Positions 50,377 to 58,819 of a DNA stretch of 64,000 nt are shown one piece after another. The notes under the pieces were generated by a model. That model did not search any database and was not told the DNA's origin. It saw only the letters and a list, made by a program, of their open reading frames with translations. Position numbers and translations under genes: made by a program. Each line of letters opens with the position of its first letter. The first letter of the stretch is position 1. Origin of the DNA: an uncultured Hyphomicrobiales bacterium (lineage in GTDB: Bacteria; Pseudomonadota; Alphaproteobacteria; Rhizobiales; Xanthobacteraceae); assembly GCA_903878085.1 (NCBI GenBank), contig CAIRGJ010000049.1, positions 1 through 64,000 of the forward strand. The letters run 5' to 3'.

Positions 50377-52662
50377 TCATTGATCGCTCTCCGGATAGAC
50401 CCAGACCGAAGGGTTCTCGACCGGCAGCGCGGCTCCGCTAAGCGGGCACTTGTAGTGGCTCGGCATAACTGAGCGGACGGTGCTCTCGACCTCGCCCGTG
50501 TTTGGGTCAACGGTCTCCTCAGCCGGTCCAAAGGCCATGCTTTCCGTGCAGAGATATCCAAACTTGGATGTGGTCTTGGCGAGGCCGAAAGGTTTGCCAT
50601 CCCGAACGAACTTGATGTAGCCCTTGGTCGCGAGCACGCTGATCCGTTCACGGATCGTGTCTTTGCCTCCGAGTCCGGCTCGGTTCTCAAATTTTTCGGC
50701 GAACTGCAGATTCGTATAGAGCCGCCCCTCAGCGGCCTCATCGAGCAGGATGCCGAGGATCACGTCGTGCTTGCGCACGCGCTCGGCATCGAGCTTGTCG
50801 CCGATATCCTTGCGCACGAGACGTTCGGAGTTGCGGTCGAGCTCAACCCACTGGCCATTCTGCTTGGTGATCAGCATCGGCTCGAGAGCCGGTCCGTTGC
50901 GCAACTCGATCTCAAGCTGGCGTTCCGGCCGGCCCTCGTTCGGGCGGTGCATGATGATGCCGGATGTATAGAAGCCGCGGAGCGCGCTCGCGCCCGAGAG
51001 CGCCTGGAACGGATCCTCCGCCACCTGCCTCTTATTCATCTTCTTGGTGTGATGGACCAGAATGAGCCCGGTCTCCGCCGTGACGGCCTCGCGCAGCGAC
51101 TCGATCCGCTCCTGCAGGAAAAACATCATGGCGGCGTTGTCGTTCTCGCCACCACCATCGGGGCCGCCATCGAACAGATTGCGGATCGGGTCGAGACATA
51201 TGATGTCCGGCGGTGCTTCGCGGAATCTCGTTGCGATCGCGGTCGTGACCAGCGCGACCCCACGCTCGTTAAGCAGCATGCGCAGCTTCGGCGTGGCGAC
51301 CAGATTGACACGCGCTGCGGCAATAACGGCCGGGTCGAGCCGGATGGCTTGCAGGCGCTCGCGCAGATAGTGGTACTGGATCTCGGCCTGCAGATAGAAA
51401 ATCCGCAATGCGCGTGGCGGCGTGAAGCCGAGGAAGGCCATGCCCGCTGCCATGTGGACAAGCAGGCAGATGAGGAAGTCGCTCTTGCCGACCTTCGGCG
51501 CGCCGCCCAGAACCAGCATTCCGCCCGGCGTCAACACGCGCGGCGCGATGATGTCCTCGGGCATCGGGCTGTTATCATCGAGCAGCGTGCCGAGCGTGAA
51601 GGCCGGTATGATCGAGACGGCGGGCGTTTCGTTGCGCAGCAGGGCCGGACCATTGCGCTCCACATGACGGCGCCACAACCGATCGGCCTCCAGCTTTAGC
51701 CGCTCGATCGGCCAAGCCGGGCGCAGCATCGCGGCGTTGTACTGGCAGATGGCCTCCCACCCCTCGTTCGGGCTCAGGCGGCCGTCATGCACCAGGCGGA
51801 TGTAGTGGCCGATCGCAGCGCTCGCGCCCTCGAAGCGCGTCCATGCATCTTCGCCTGCTTCACGCGCTGGCGTCGTCAGCACATCGGCGATGGACGGCTT
51901 TTCGCTCGTGGGACCCGGCTCCATGCCGACGCCCGGCATGGCGGGCATGGCTTCGACCGCCTCGGTGAACTCGCTGAGATCGACCTCGACCTGCGCACGG
52001 TAGTGGCGGATCGCCACCAGCCGCTGGAAGCCGCCCTTGTGATAGATGCTGCCGGCAACACGAATCGGCTGGTGGGCCGAGCGGAAATGCGTGTCGCCCC
52101 CGACCTTGATGGCGATATCGCCGCGCGCCCGGCAGAGATTGACGAGGTCCTCGCCCGCGGCGGGCTCGTTGAGCTTCCACCAGACATGCAGCTTGGTCGC
52201 GCCTTCGACCGTCCGGCCGCCGCTTTCCACCACCAGCGTTGGGTCGCCAAGATGCCGGACCAGGTGATCGAGTTTGGCGCCGATATCGCCGGCGTCGAGA
52301 TCAACCACGATGGTCTGCATCTGACGAACGTCGGCGGCTTTGGCCTGACCGTTCTCGGCGACGGTGCCGGGGATGACATAGACCGCGGCCCCTTCACGCG
52401 CGGCCCAGGCCGCGAAGGTCACCATCTTGTCGGCAGCGGTAGCGTCAGCCTCAATCCAGATGTTGTGGGGCTTGCCGTCAAAACCCTGGCCTTTGTCGAC
52501 GAAGCCACGCACCGGCATAAAGCCTTCGCAATAACCGAAGACCACGTCGAGAAAGGTCGCGATCTGATTGCGATCCGGCTCCATGCCGAAGGCGTCCTGG
52601 TGCGGTAGCGCATCGTTGAAGTCGCGCCAGGGGTTGAAATGGACGATGTTGGCGTCGCTCAT
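50377..52662 (-). CDS. Primase / RepA-like AAA ATPase replication protein
   Basis: A 761-aa replication protein. Residues 60-250 are a RepB/archaeo-eukaryotic-primase-like domain (TIVVDLDAGDIGAKLDHLV and RSAHQPIRVAGSIYHKGG). Residues 390-620 form a RecA/RepA-type ATPase: LVLGGAPKVGKSDFL is Walker A, DIICLDPIRNLFDGG Walker B, and GLILVHHTKKMNK the sensor. A winged-helix-like C-terminus follows. It would prime and unwind DNA at the phage origin. ATG 52662 overlaps the upstream nuclease stop (ATGA). Confidence 0.85.
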   Translation of the reverse strand: MSDANIVHFNPWRDFNDALPHQDAFGMEPDRNQIATFLDVVFGYCEGFMPVRGFVDKGQGFDGKPHNIWIEADATAADKMVTFAAWAAREGAAVYVIPGTVAENGQAKAADVRQMQTIVVDLDAGDIGAKLDHLVRHLGDPTLVVESGGRTVEGATKLHVWWKLNEPAAGEDLVNLCRARGDIAIKVGGDTHFRSAHQPIRVAGSIYHKGGFQRLVAIRHYRAQVEVDLSEFTEAVEAMPAMPGVGMEPGPTSEKPSIADVLTTPAREAGEDAWTRFEGASAAIGHYIRLVHDGRLSPNEGWEAICQYNAAMLRPAWPIERLKLEADRLWRRHVERNGPALLRNETPAVSIIPAFTLGTLLDDNSPMPEDIIAPRVLTPGGMLVLGGAPKVGKSDFLICLLVHMAAGMAFLGFTPPRALRIFYLQAEIQYHYLRERLQAIRLDPAVIAAARVNLVATPKLRMLLNERGVALVTTAIATRFREAPPDIICLDPIRNLFDGGPDGGGENDNAAMMFFLQERIESLREAVTAETGLILVHHTKKMNKRQVAEDPFQALSGASALRGFYTSGIIMHRPNEGRPERQLEIELRNGPALEPMLITKQNGQWVELDRNSERLVRKDIGDKLDAERVRKHDVILGILLDEAAEGRLYTNLQFAEKFENRAGLGGKDTIRERISVLATKGYIKFVRDGKPFGLAKTTSKFGYLCTESMAFGPAEETVDPNTGEVESTVRSVMPSHYKCPLSGAALPVENPSVWVYPESDQ

Positions 52663-53426
52663 GCCGGCAACTCCCAGCAGCGGTTCGCCCACGCGCACAG
52701 GCGGCATTCGTGGAAATCGCGCTCGCGAGCGATGCGTGGCAGAAGCTCGCCGGAGTCGGTCGCCTGCAGGATTCGCACAGCGCGGTCGCTCATACGTTGC
52801 GCCAGAGCGGCGTCGAACGGCACAAGCTCATGGTGAAGCTCAGCAGTGTCCTTGTTGATCGCTGTGAACACAGCCGGGTTGGTCGCGACCCCGGGAACGC
52901 CCGCGTCCATGTAGGCCTGATAAAGTGCGATCTGCGCCGCATAGACGGGCTTTGCCACCACCACGCCCTTGTTGACGGCCTCCCGCCAGTTGCGAGCGTT
53001 CATGGTCTTGCATTCCCACAGTGCCGGGACACTCAAGTCGAGCGCTTCGGGCGCGGCGGCGATGATGCCGTCGACGTGACCGCGGATGCGACCGCCGGCG
53101 ACCGAGAAGCCAAATTGGTCGCCGTCGGGGCGATTGCCCTTGCGGGTGTAGAGATCGAAGCCGGAGCCGCGCAGCCAGCAGACTGCGAGATCCTCGAGCG
53201 CGTGGCCAATGCCGAATATGCGCAGCGTCCGGCCGGAGAATTCCGAACCTTCGTCCTTGGGAGCGCCGGCAAATTCGAATTGCAGCGCGCGCTCGCAGGC
53301 GTGCCCGAGGCGCGATCCACCGAGATAGGCGCGCGGCTGACGAGCGGCGTTCTCGCTGGCGAGACGCTCGTCCACGACCGCATTCACGCGGTCAGCAAAC
53401 TTGGGCTTATGGTTGTAATCGAGCAT
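52659..53426 (-). CDS. Cas4/RecB-like PD-(D/E)XK nuclease
   Basis: A 255-aa protein. Core motifs are GRIRGHVDGIIAAAPEALDL (Asp) and ALWECKTMNARNW (E-x-K), then YAAQIALYQAYM with the family Gln/Tyr. One cysteine in GHACERALQFEF and three in HECRLCAWANRCWE give the 1+3 arrangement of a Cas4-like [4Fe-4S] cluster. No Cas1/Cas2 or CRISPR array is present, so it is a phage exonuclease for recombination or replication, not an adaptation protein. Overlaps both neighbours by 1 to 4 bp. Confidence 0.85.
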   Translation of the reverse strand: MLDYNHKPKFADRVNAVVDERLASENAARQPRAYLGGSRLGHACERALQFEFAGAPKDEGSEFSGRTLRIFGIGHALEDLAVCWLRGSGFDLYTRKGNRPDGDQFGFSVAGGRIRGHVDGIIAAAPEALDLSVPALWECKTMNARNWREAVNKGVVVAKPVYAAQIALYQAYMDAGVPGVATNPAVFTAINKDTAELHHELVPFDAALAQRMSDRAVRILQATDSGELLPRIARERDFHECRLCAWANRCWELPA

Positions 53427-53836
53427 CAGAACGGCACCTCCGGGTCGGCGTTCTTTGCGGTCTCGCGCATGGCGTCCTGGAAGCCGCCGACAGCGACCTC
53501 GATCAGCGTGAGCACCTGTTGCTTCGTGAGCTCGATCAGCCTGGTCTCCCAGCCGATCTCCTCCATGATCTCGGCGATCAGCTTCACGCTGGCGCGGATG
53601 GCGGCCTGTTCCTGCTCGGTGAGATCAACCATGGCGGACGACCTCCTGGCCAAGGACCAGAAGAAGCGCTGACAGGTGATGGAACAAAACCACACTGACG
53701 GTCGTGGCTTGCTCGTTCGCCAGGGATCGACCCAGCCAAAACCACCCGCCGGTCGCCGGCAGACCGCACAGAGCTCGCCGCGCGGATGCCAGAGCCGCAA
53801 GCGCAATGCGGCTGACGGCGATGGAGAATGTTCCAA
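53426..53836 (-). CDS. DUF6511 phage protein
   Basis: A 136-aa protein. The N-terminal half has paired cysteines, CAVCRRPAGGFGWVDPW then WFCSITCQRFFW, a treble-clef zinc site. The C-terminal half is helical: TEQEQAAIRASVKLIAEIME then RLIELTKQQVLTLIEVAVGG. The whole matches DUF6511 of rhizobial phages. A TTG at 53836 is the only start that keeps the zinc domain; ATG 53632 would give just the helical part. Confidence 0.7.
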   Translation of the reverse strand: MEHSPSPSAALRLRLWHPRGELCAVCRRPAGGFGWVDPWRTSKPRPSVWFCSITCQRFFWSLARRSSAMVDLTEQEQAAIRASVKLIAEIMEEIGWETRLIELTKQQVLTLIEVAVGGFQDAMRETAKNADPEVPF

Positions 53837-53848
53837 GGAGCACCGCCA

Positions 53849-55525
53849 TCACGCCGCCACCGCGACCGCGGCCTCATCGGCTCCGAACACGAGGGAGCGG
53901 ATGGCGGACCGGTTGAACTTGAACGTGAGCAACGCCGAAGCCCGATACCGGGTCAGGCCGAAGTCGGCGCGGTACTCGACGGGCAGGAACGCCAGCTGCC
54001 GATCGGTCGGCGGCTGTTTGAGCCAGCCTTTGCTCTTGTGCGCACTCTCGTCGGTCTCATTGGCATTAAGCCAATCATCGGCTGCCGCAAGACAGACGAT
54101 ACGCTCGCCGGCGGCGATCAAGTGAGAGGCTTGCTTCAGGCGCCCAGCAACGCCGTACCAGCGGCCATTGAGGAAGAAGATTCCGGCCCAGGCATTGAAG
54201 CCGTTGGCGACCAGCGCCGCCCCATCGCCGAAGATGTCGCACCACTCAAAGCTGGAGCGCTTGAGCAGATCGATCTCCGACATGATGAAATCGCTGAGCG
54301 GAACGGCCATCCCGCCGCCGCCTTCCCAGACGTGACCGCAGAGCGGGCATTCTTGGACCGCGAGTGGCACGATTGCCCCGCACTCCGGGCACTCCTTGGT
54401 CGGCGCATCTCCGTTCGCTTGATGCCCGACAAGGTCGACATCTTGCTCGAGCGAGCCATGCAGCAGCGTCGAGGTACCAAAATCGAGGACGATGCAGTCC
54501 GACTTGATGATGCCGGGATGCTCCTCCGGATTCACCGTGCGCAGGCCACGGCCGATCATCTGGATCATCGTCGACTTGTAGGAGCTGGGTCGGAGCAGCA
54601 CGACGCAGGAGGTCGGCTGGTGGTCCCAGCCCTCGGTCAGCACCGCGACATTGACGACGACCTGGATTTCCCCGCGGCCATAGCGATCGATCGCAGCGCG
54701 CCGATCGGCCTCGGCCATCTCGCCGTACACCACGACCGCACGGACGCCGTCGGCGCTGAAGGCGCCGGCGACATTCTCGGCATGGTTGACGGTGGAGCAG
54801 AACACGACGGTCTGCCGGTTGCCGGCCTTCTCGCGCCAGTGCCGGACCACCTGATCGGTCACCGGCGCCTTGTTCATGATCGCGTCGACCTCGCCCATGT
54901 CGAAGTCGGCGGCGGTGCGGCGGACCGTCTTGAGCTTGTCCTGGACGCCAACGTCGATGACGAAGGTCCGGGGCTTCACCAGATGCCCCGAGGCAATGAG
55001 TTCGCCGATCCGAATCTGGTCGGAGACGTTCGAAAACACTTCGCGCAGACCTCTGCGGTCACCGCGATTGGGCGTTGCAGTGACACCGAAGATGCGAACC
55101 ATCGGATTGCGCTGCAGCGCCCGGTCGATTACTCGCCGATAGCTCTCGGCGACGGCGTGATGCGCCTCGTCAATCACCAGCAGATCGAGTGCCGGCAGGC
55201 GATCGAGATTTGCGGGGCGCGCCAGGGTCGGCACCATCGCGAAGGTAACCTGGCCCTTCCACGACTTCTCGCCGGCATCGACCACTGAGGTCGTCAGCGT
55301 CGGATTCACCCGCGAGAACTTAGTGCTGTTCTGCTCCGTGAGCTCGTCGCGATGGGCGAGCACACAGGCTTTGGCATCGCCATCGCCTATCATCTGGCCG
55401 GCGACGGCCGAGAGCATGATGGTCTTGCCGGCACCCGTCGGCGCGACGCCAAGGGCATTACCGTGAGTGTCGAGCGCAGCAAGACTGCGCTCGACAAAGA
55501 GTTTCTGGCGCGGACGCAGCAGCAT
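53849..55525 (-). CDS. DEAD/DEAH-box (SF2) helicase with zinc ribbon
   Basis: A 558-aa helicase. Q/Walker A: LGVAPTGAGKTIMLSAVAG; DEAH: LLVIDEAHHAVAESYRR; motif III VTATPNRGDRRG; C-terminal motif V NVAVLTEGWDHQPTS and VI MIQMIGRGLRTVN. A four-cysteine ribbon CPECGAIVPLAVQECPLCG follows at about residue 380, and the last 170 residues are a phage-specific domain. It acts in phage replication or recombination. ATG 55525 starts MLLRPRQKLFVERSLAAL. Confidence 0.92.
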   Translation of the reverse strand: MLLRPRQKLFVERSLAALDTHGNALGVAPTGAGKTIMLSAVAGQMIGDGDAKACVLAHRDELTEQNSTKFSRVNPTLTTSVVDAGEKSWKGQVTFAMVPTLARPANLDRLPALDLLVIDEAHHAVAESYRRVIDRALQRNPMVRIFGVTATPNRGDRRGLREVFSNVSDQIRIGELIASGHLVKPRTFVIDVGVQDKLKTVRRTAADFDMGEVDAIMNKAPVTDQVVRHWREKAGNRQTVVFCSTVNHAENVAGAFSADGVRAVVVYGEMAEADRRAAIDRYGRGEIQVVVNVAVLTEGWDHQPTSCVVLLRPSSYKSTMIQMIGRGLRTVNPEEHPGIIKSDCIVLDFGTSTLLHGSLEQDVDLVGHQANGDAPTKECPECGAIVPLAVQECPLCGHVWEGGGGMAVPLSDFIMSEIDLLKRSSFEWCDIFGDGAALVANGFNAWAGIFFLNGRWYGVAGRLKQASHLIAAGERIVCLAAADDWLNANETDESAHKSKGWLKQPPTDRQLAFLPVEYRADFGLTRYRASALLTFKFNRSAIRSLVFGADEAAVAVAA

Positions 55526-55535
55526 GGTTGTGACC

Positions 55536-56156
55536 TCACTGCGCCCAAGTGGGACGGATGCCGGCCGCCGGAGCTGCCGCCGGCGCCGGTGACACGGACG
55601 GCACTGCCGCCGGATAGCTCGGCACAGCCTGCTTCTGCGGCGGGGATGGGAAGGCAATGACGCCCATCAGGGCGGCATAGTCCTTGTGGTCCGGCGTCAC
55701 CGCGGCGCGGATCTCGTTCTTCTCATCGCCGTTGGTGTCGGTGCCGACATCGACACGAGCGACGAATTCGAGCCCGTCGAGGTCGGCGAAGCCGCTGATG
55801 CGACGCGCGGCCTGCGCCTGCGGGGAATTGTCCTTGTCGGTAATGCCACGCGCAGAATTGAGCATGCCGCGGACGAGGCTGCGGCCCATATTGGCCCAGT
55901 CCGGCCCCTTCGGGCTGTAAAGCCCGATCATGCTGAAGATCTTGCGGCGGGCGTATTGGCCTTCCAGTACCGTCAATTCGGCGTTGAGATAGACCGCGCC
56001 CGTCGTTCCGCGCGTGGCGTACCCGCCGGTCCAACCCTGTGTCGGATCGTCGAAGCCGCCGGGCCGGATCGTCATCCGCACCTTGGCGAGCGTGCCCTTC
56101 GGAATGATGTTGGAGTTCTTCTTGGCGTCGTTGAAATCGTTCCAGCTGCCGGTCAT
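55536..56156 (-). CDS. Phage single-strand-binding-like / DUF669-type protein
   Basis: A 206-aa protein starting MTGSWNDFNDAKKNSNIIPK with a beta-rich middle (GAVYLNAELTVLEGQYARRK, IFSMIGLYSPKGPDWANMGR) and a Pro/Ala-rich tail ending IRPTWAQ. Located between the Sak4-like ATPase and the helicase; its composition and tail suggest an SSB-like partner of these proteins. Assignment is by context. Confidence 0.55.
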   Translation of the reverse strand: MTGSWNDFNDAKKNSNIIPKGTLAKVRMTIRPGGFDDPTQGWTGGYATRGTTGAVYLNAELTVLEGQYARRKIFSMIGLYSPKGPDWANMGRSLVRGMLNSARGITDKDNSPQAQAARRISGFADLDGLEFVARVDVGTDTNGDEKNEIRAAVTPDHKDYAALMGVIAFPSPPQKQAVPSYPAAVPSVSPAPAAAPAAGIRPTWAQ

Positions 56157-56172
56157 GGTCTGGTTCTCCTGA

Positions 56173-57060
56173 TCAGTTGTTGGTGGAAGGGGTTGCAGGG
56201 GTGTCGACAGCCGGCGCGGTAAGAGCCGGACGGCTGAAGACAAAGCGTTCGAAGACAGGCACGGCAGGGCCTGAGATCTTCGTCATGAGGCGGCCGAGAT
56301 GGGCTTCCTCAACGAGATCGAGACGGCCGCTGCGATCCTTGGCGGGATATCCCCACGGATTGATCGTCTGGCAGACGAAGACCCGATGGGCGCTCTTGTT
56401 GGCGTCCATCAGCTCGGCCATCGTCAGGACTTCATCGACGATGCCGGGCAGTTCGAGGCCGGTCTTGGCGCCGTCGATCTGCGGCACGAAGATTTTGCGA
56501 TTGAAGTCATCGAGCTTCTCGTCGAGGACCCCAACGAAGAAGACGTTTTTGGCCCGGGTGTGCTGGAGATGCGTGATCCATGCGATCATCTCGCGGCCAT
56601 GCAGGCCGTAGGCGCCGCGCACATCGGGCTTGCCGGTCTTTTCCGAGAAGGCTTCCGGCTGCCCCTTCGACCACTGAAAGCACAGGCGCCCCGCAACTGT
56701 GATCGAGTCGACGAAGACCGTGCTATATTTCTCGAGCGAAGATGGATCGCCGAAGTGCTGTGTCACCGCCGCGTAATGCGCCGGGCTGTAAGGCTGGCCG
56801 TCACGAATGGCCGGGTTTGACCCACCGATAAACACGGCGAAGTCACGGCACTCCTCCCACGTGCGCGGGCGGATCGTGTCGCCGGTCCAGCCCTCGATGG
56901 CGAGGTCGCCGGCTTCGAGATCGATGAACAGCGTGGTTTGCGGATCGAGCGTCCAGAGTAGACTGGTCTTGCCGATGCCACTTTTACCGAAGATCGCTGC
57001 CTTGATGCCGCGGCGCTCGGCCAGCCGCTGATCGGCCAGGATGATAGGAAGGGCCATCAC
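56173..57060 (-). CDS. Sak4-like RecA-fold recombination ATPase
   Basis: A 295-aa protein with Walker A at AAIFGKSGIGKTSLLWTL and Walker B at YSTVFVDSITVAGRL, followed by LHGREMIAWITHLQHTRAKN and VFFVGVLDEKLDD, the pattern of phage Sak4 single-strand annealing ATPases. Sak4 proteins work with SSB-like partners in phage recombination. Start codon overlaps the stop of the upstream gene (ATGA). Confidence 0.85.
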   Translation of the reverse strand: MMALPIILADQRLAERRGIKAAIFGKSGIGKTSLLWTLDPQTTLFIDLEAGDLAIEGWTGDTIRPRTWEECRDFAVFIGGSNPAIRDGQPYSPAHYAAVTQHFGDPSSLEKYSTVFVDSITVAGRLCFQWSKGQPEAFSEKTGKPDVRGAYGLHGREMIAWITHLQHTRAKNVFFVGVLDEKLDDFNRKIFVPQIDGAKTGLELPGIVDEVLTMAELMDANKSAHRVFVCQTINPWGYPAKDRSGRLDLVEEAHLGRLMTKISGPAVPVFERFVFSRPALTAPAVDTPATPSTNN

Positions 57061-57542
57061 ACGCCCTCCCGATTGATCATCAGCTTGAAGCTCGGCGCAC
57101 CGGTCTTGACCGTGCGCGCGGTCTCGAAGCTAGAGCGGATATGCGATGGCCACGCCGCATACTTGCGCTCGGGAACCTTGAAGCTGATGTCGACATACTC
57201 GCGGGGATCGTTGCCGTCGGCCTTGATGCGCTCGACTAACCGGCCGAGCCCAACCTGGTCCCAGTCGACCTTCTTCGGCAGGTCGGCCACCACGGTGACG
57301 TCGCCGTCAATGAACCGTGCCGTGCCGAAGTCCTTGCCGGCATCCCGGCGGGCGGCCTCGGCGCGGTCGGCGTACTTGATCGCGAGCGCACCATCGAGCC
57401 AGGCGCTCGCAGCCTTTGCCGCGCGTAGCGCTTCGTTGGTTTCCTGCTGCAGGCGGGCGAGTTCTTCGGCCGGCAGAGCGGCGATCTCGCCGATCGGCAT
57501 GCGGACGAAGGCGTCCGGGGTGATGCGGTTGGGGATATTCAT
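57057..57542 (-). CDS. Phage protein of unknown function
   Basis: A 161-aa protein. The N-terminal half is helical (MPIGEIAALPAEELARLQQE; TNEALRAAKAASAWLDGALA), followed by a beta-strand region (GDVTVVADLPKKVDWDQVGL) and YVDISFKVPERKYAAWPSHI. It sits upstream of the Sak4-like gene with a 4-bp overlap and is conserved in rhizobial prophages next to it. Function unknown. Confidence 0.65.
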   Translation of the reverse strand: MNIPNRITPDAFVRMPIGEIAALPAEELARLQQETNEALRAAKAASAWLDGALAIKYADRAEAARRDAGKDFGTARFIDGDVTVVADLPKKVDWDQVGLGRLVERIKADGNDPREYVDISFKVPERKYAAWPSHIRSSFETARTVKTGAPSFKLMINREGV

Positions 57543-57553
57543 CGCCGCCGCCC

Positions 57554-57763
57554 TCACGCCGTCGCCTGAGGGGCTGCTGCCGCGGTGCTCTTGCGAATCT
57601 GTTCCGCCTCGAACGCCTCGACGTCTTCCTGGCGGTAAACCACCCTGCCGCCGATTTTGATGTATTGCGGGCCTTCGCCCGTCCACCGCCAACGCTCGAG
57701 CGTGCGGTGAGAAATGTTCCAGCGAGCGGCAAGCTCGGTCTGGTTCAAATGCCGAATAGCCAT
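57554..57763 (-). CDS. Excisionase/AlpA-like HTH protein
   Basis: A 69-aa MerR-like winged-HTH: MAIRHLNQTELAARWNISHR then TLERWRWTGEGPQYIKIGGR and VVYRQEDVEAFE, the standard helix_turn_helix_17 (AlpA/Xis) pattern. It could be the excisionase of the element or a regulator of the early operon that it heads. Confidence 0.85.
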   Translation of the reverse strand: MAIRHLNQTELAARWNISHRTLERWRWTGEGPQYIKIGGRVVYRQEDVEAFEAEQIRKSTAAAAPQATA

Positions 57764-57865
57764 CTGCGTCTCCTTCGGTTCTTGTCGAAGAACTGCGGAG
57801 AGGATGGCGAACGAGGATAGAGAAAACCGAGTGGGTTACAGGGAGAAAAACAGAGAGAAATTCGT

Positions 57866-58819
57866 CTACAGCTCGAAGCCCCAGAGGCCGTTCTGGGATT
57901 TCAGGTAGGGCTCAAGCTGGAGCCAGCGCTGCTTTCCAAAGGCCTGGCGCAAGGCCGTGGCATTCGATTGGGCTTCATCCAGCAATTCGCGCGCGCCAAA
58001 CCGCTTGCCGTCATTGAAACCCTGAACGAGCTTACGGATGATCGTAATGTGAATGTCCGCCTTGAAGGCAATGGTGACTGTCCCGTTGATGATCAACTGC
58101 TGGCCGCTAGCCGACAGATGCACAGCCTCACGAACGTCCGGCCGATGCACACCGTCGAGTCGGGCAACAAGGATGTCGGGCCGAACGGCTAGGCCACTGC
58201 CGAAATCAACGACGTCTCGCACCGAGACAATCAGATGTCCCGGCAACGGCTCATCGGGCAGGCGTGAGGATGGTGTACTGGTCAGCAGCACTCTGATGTG
58301 GGTGGAGGGTCGGCGGCTGGCCGCATCTTTGACTTGCCTCCATATCTTTTGGTCATACAGGCAGCGCGCAAACCAGATGGGTACGCGGTGAGACCGCCGG
58401 CCGATGCGGGCGTCGCCAATTTCCCAGAGCAGTTCAGGGACCAGGGCCGTCGCTCCTGCGCGCGAAGCGACGTCGAGCTGAACCGCCATCTGCGCCAGCA
58501 GGATGGGGAACTTCACGCCGAATACTGCGAGTCGCTCGCCGGGGACCGTGACCCACCCAGCCGATGAGCTGAAATACCCGTAACCCTGATGTTCGGCCGA
58601 CCATGTGAGGGAGACCGGCGCGTCGTCATGGTCGGCCATGGATGTCGTGGCCAACTGATCCCCGCAATGCTCAAGCAGGTTCGCGGAAATCAGTTGGCCT
58701 GCCTGACTGCCGAAATGGTCGGCAAGCACGGCACCAGAGATCGTACCGTTGGGCGTCTCGACGATGTTGAATAGGAGATCGACCGTCTGACGATCCATGT
58801 CTGCAGTAGCTTTAGACAT
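57866..58819 (-). CDS. Unrecognised phage/cargo protein, first of a linked pair
   Basis: A 317-aa protein not recognised by family. Residues 60-140 include VSLTWSAEHQGYGYFSSSAG and WVTVPGERLAVFGVKFPILL; the middle has strands such as HLIVSVRDVVDFGSGLAVRP, and the C-terminal 70 residues (HITIIRKLVQGFNDGKRFGA, ... FGKQRWLQLEPYLKSQNGLW) look like a winged-helix or HTH module. It overlaps the end of the upstream gene (58812-59978) by 8 bp and ends 100 bp before the excisionase-like gene. No signal peptide or membrane segment. Confidence 0.6.
   Translation of the reverse strand: MSKATADMDRQTVDLLFNIVETPNGTISGAVLADHFGSQAGQLISANLLEHCGDQLATTSMADHDDAPVSLTWSAEHQGYGYFSSSAGWVTVPGERLAVFGVKFPILLAQMAVQLDVASRAGATALVPELLWEIGDARIGRRSHRVPIWFARCLYDQKIWRQVKDAASRRPSTHIRVLLTSTPSSRLPDEPLPGHLIVSVRDVVDFGSGLAVRPDILVARLDGVHRPDVREAVHLSASGQQLIINGTVTIAFKADIHITIIRKLVQGFNDGKRFGARELLDEAQSNATALRQAFGKQRWLQLEPYLKSQNGLWGFEL

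Noticed and set aside
49544-50380. A 278-codon minus-strand frame across the repeat region
   Set aside because: Its peptide arises from the palindromic repeats and from an out-of-frame reading of the RuvC-like gene; no domain is visible.
52659-53426. Cas4-like nuclease as a sign of a CRISPR system
   Set aside because: No Cas1/Cas2, effector or repeat array exists in the window; the gene is embedded in a phage replication operon.
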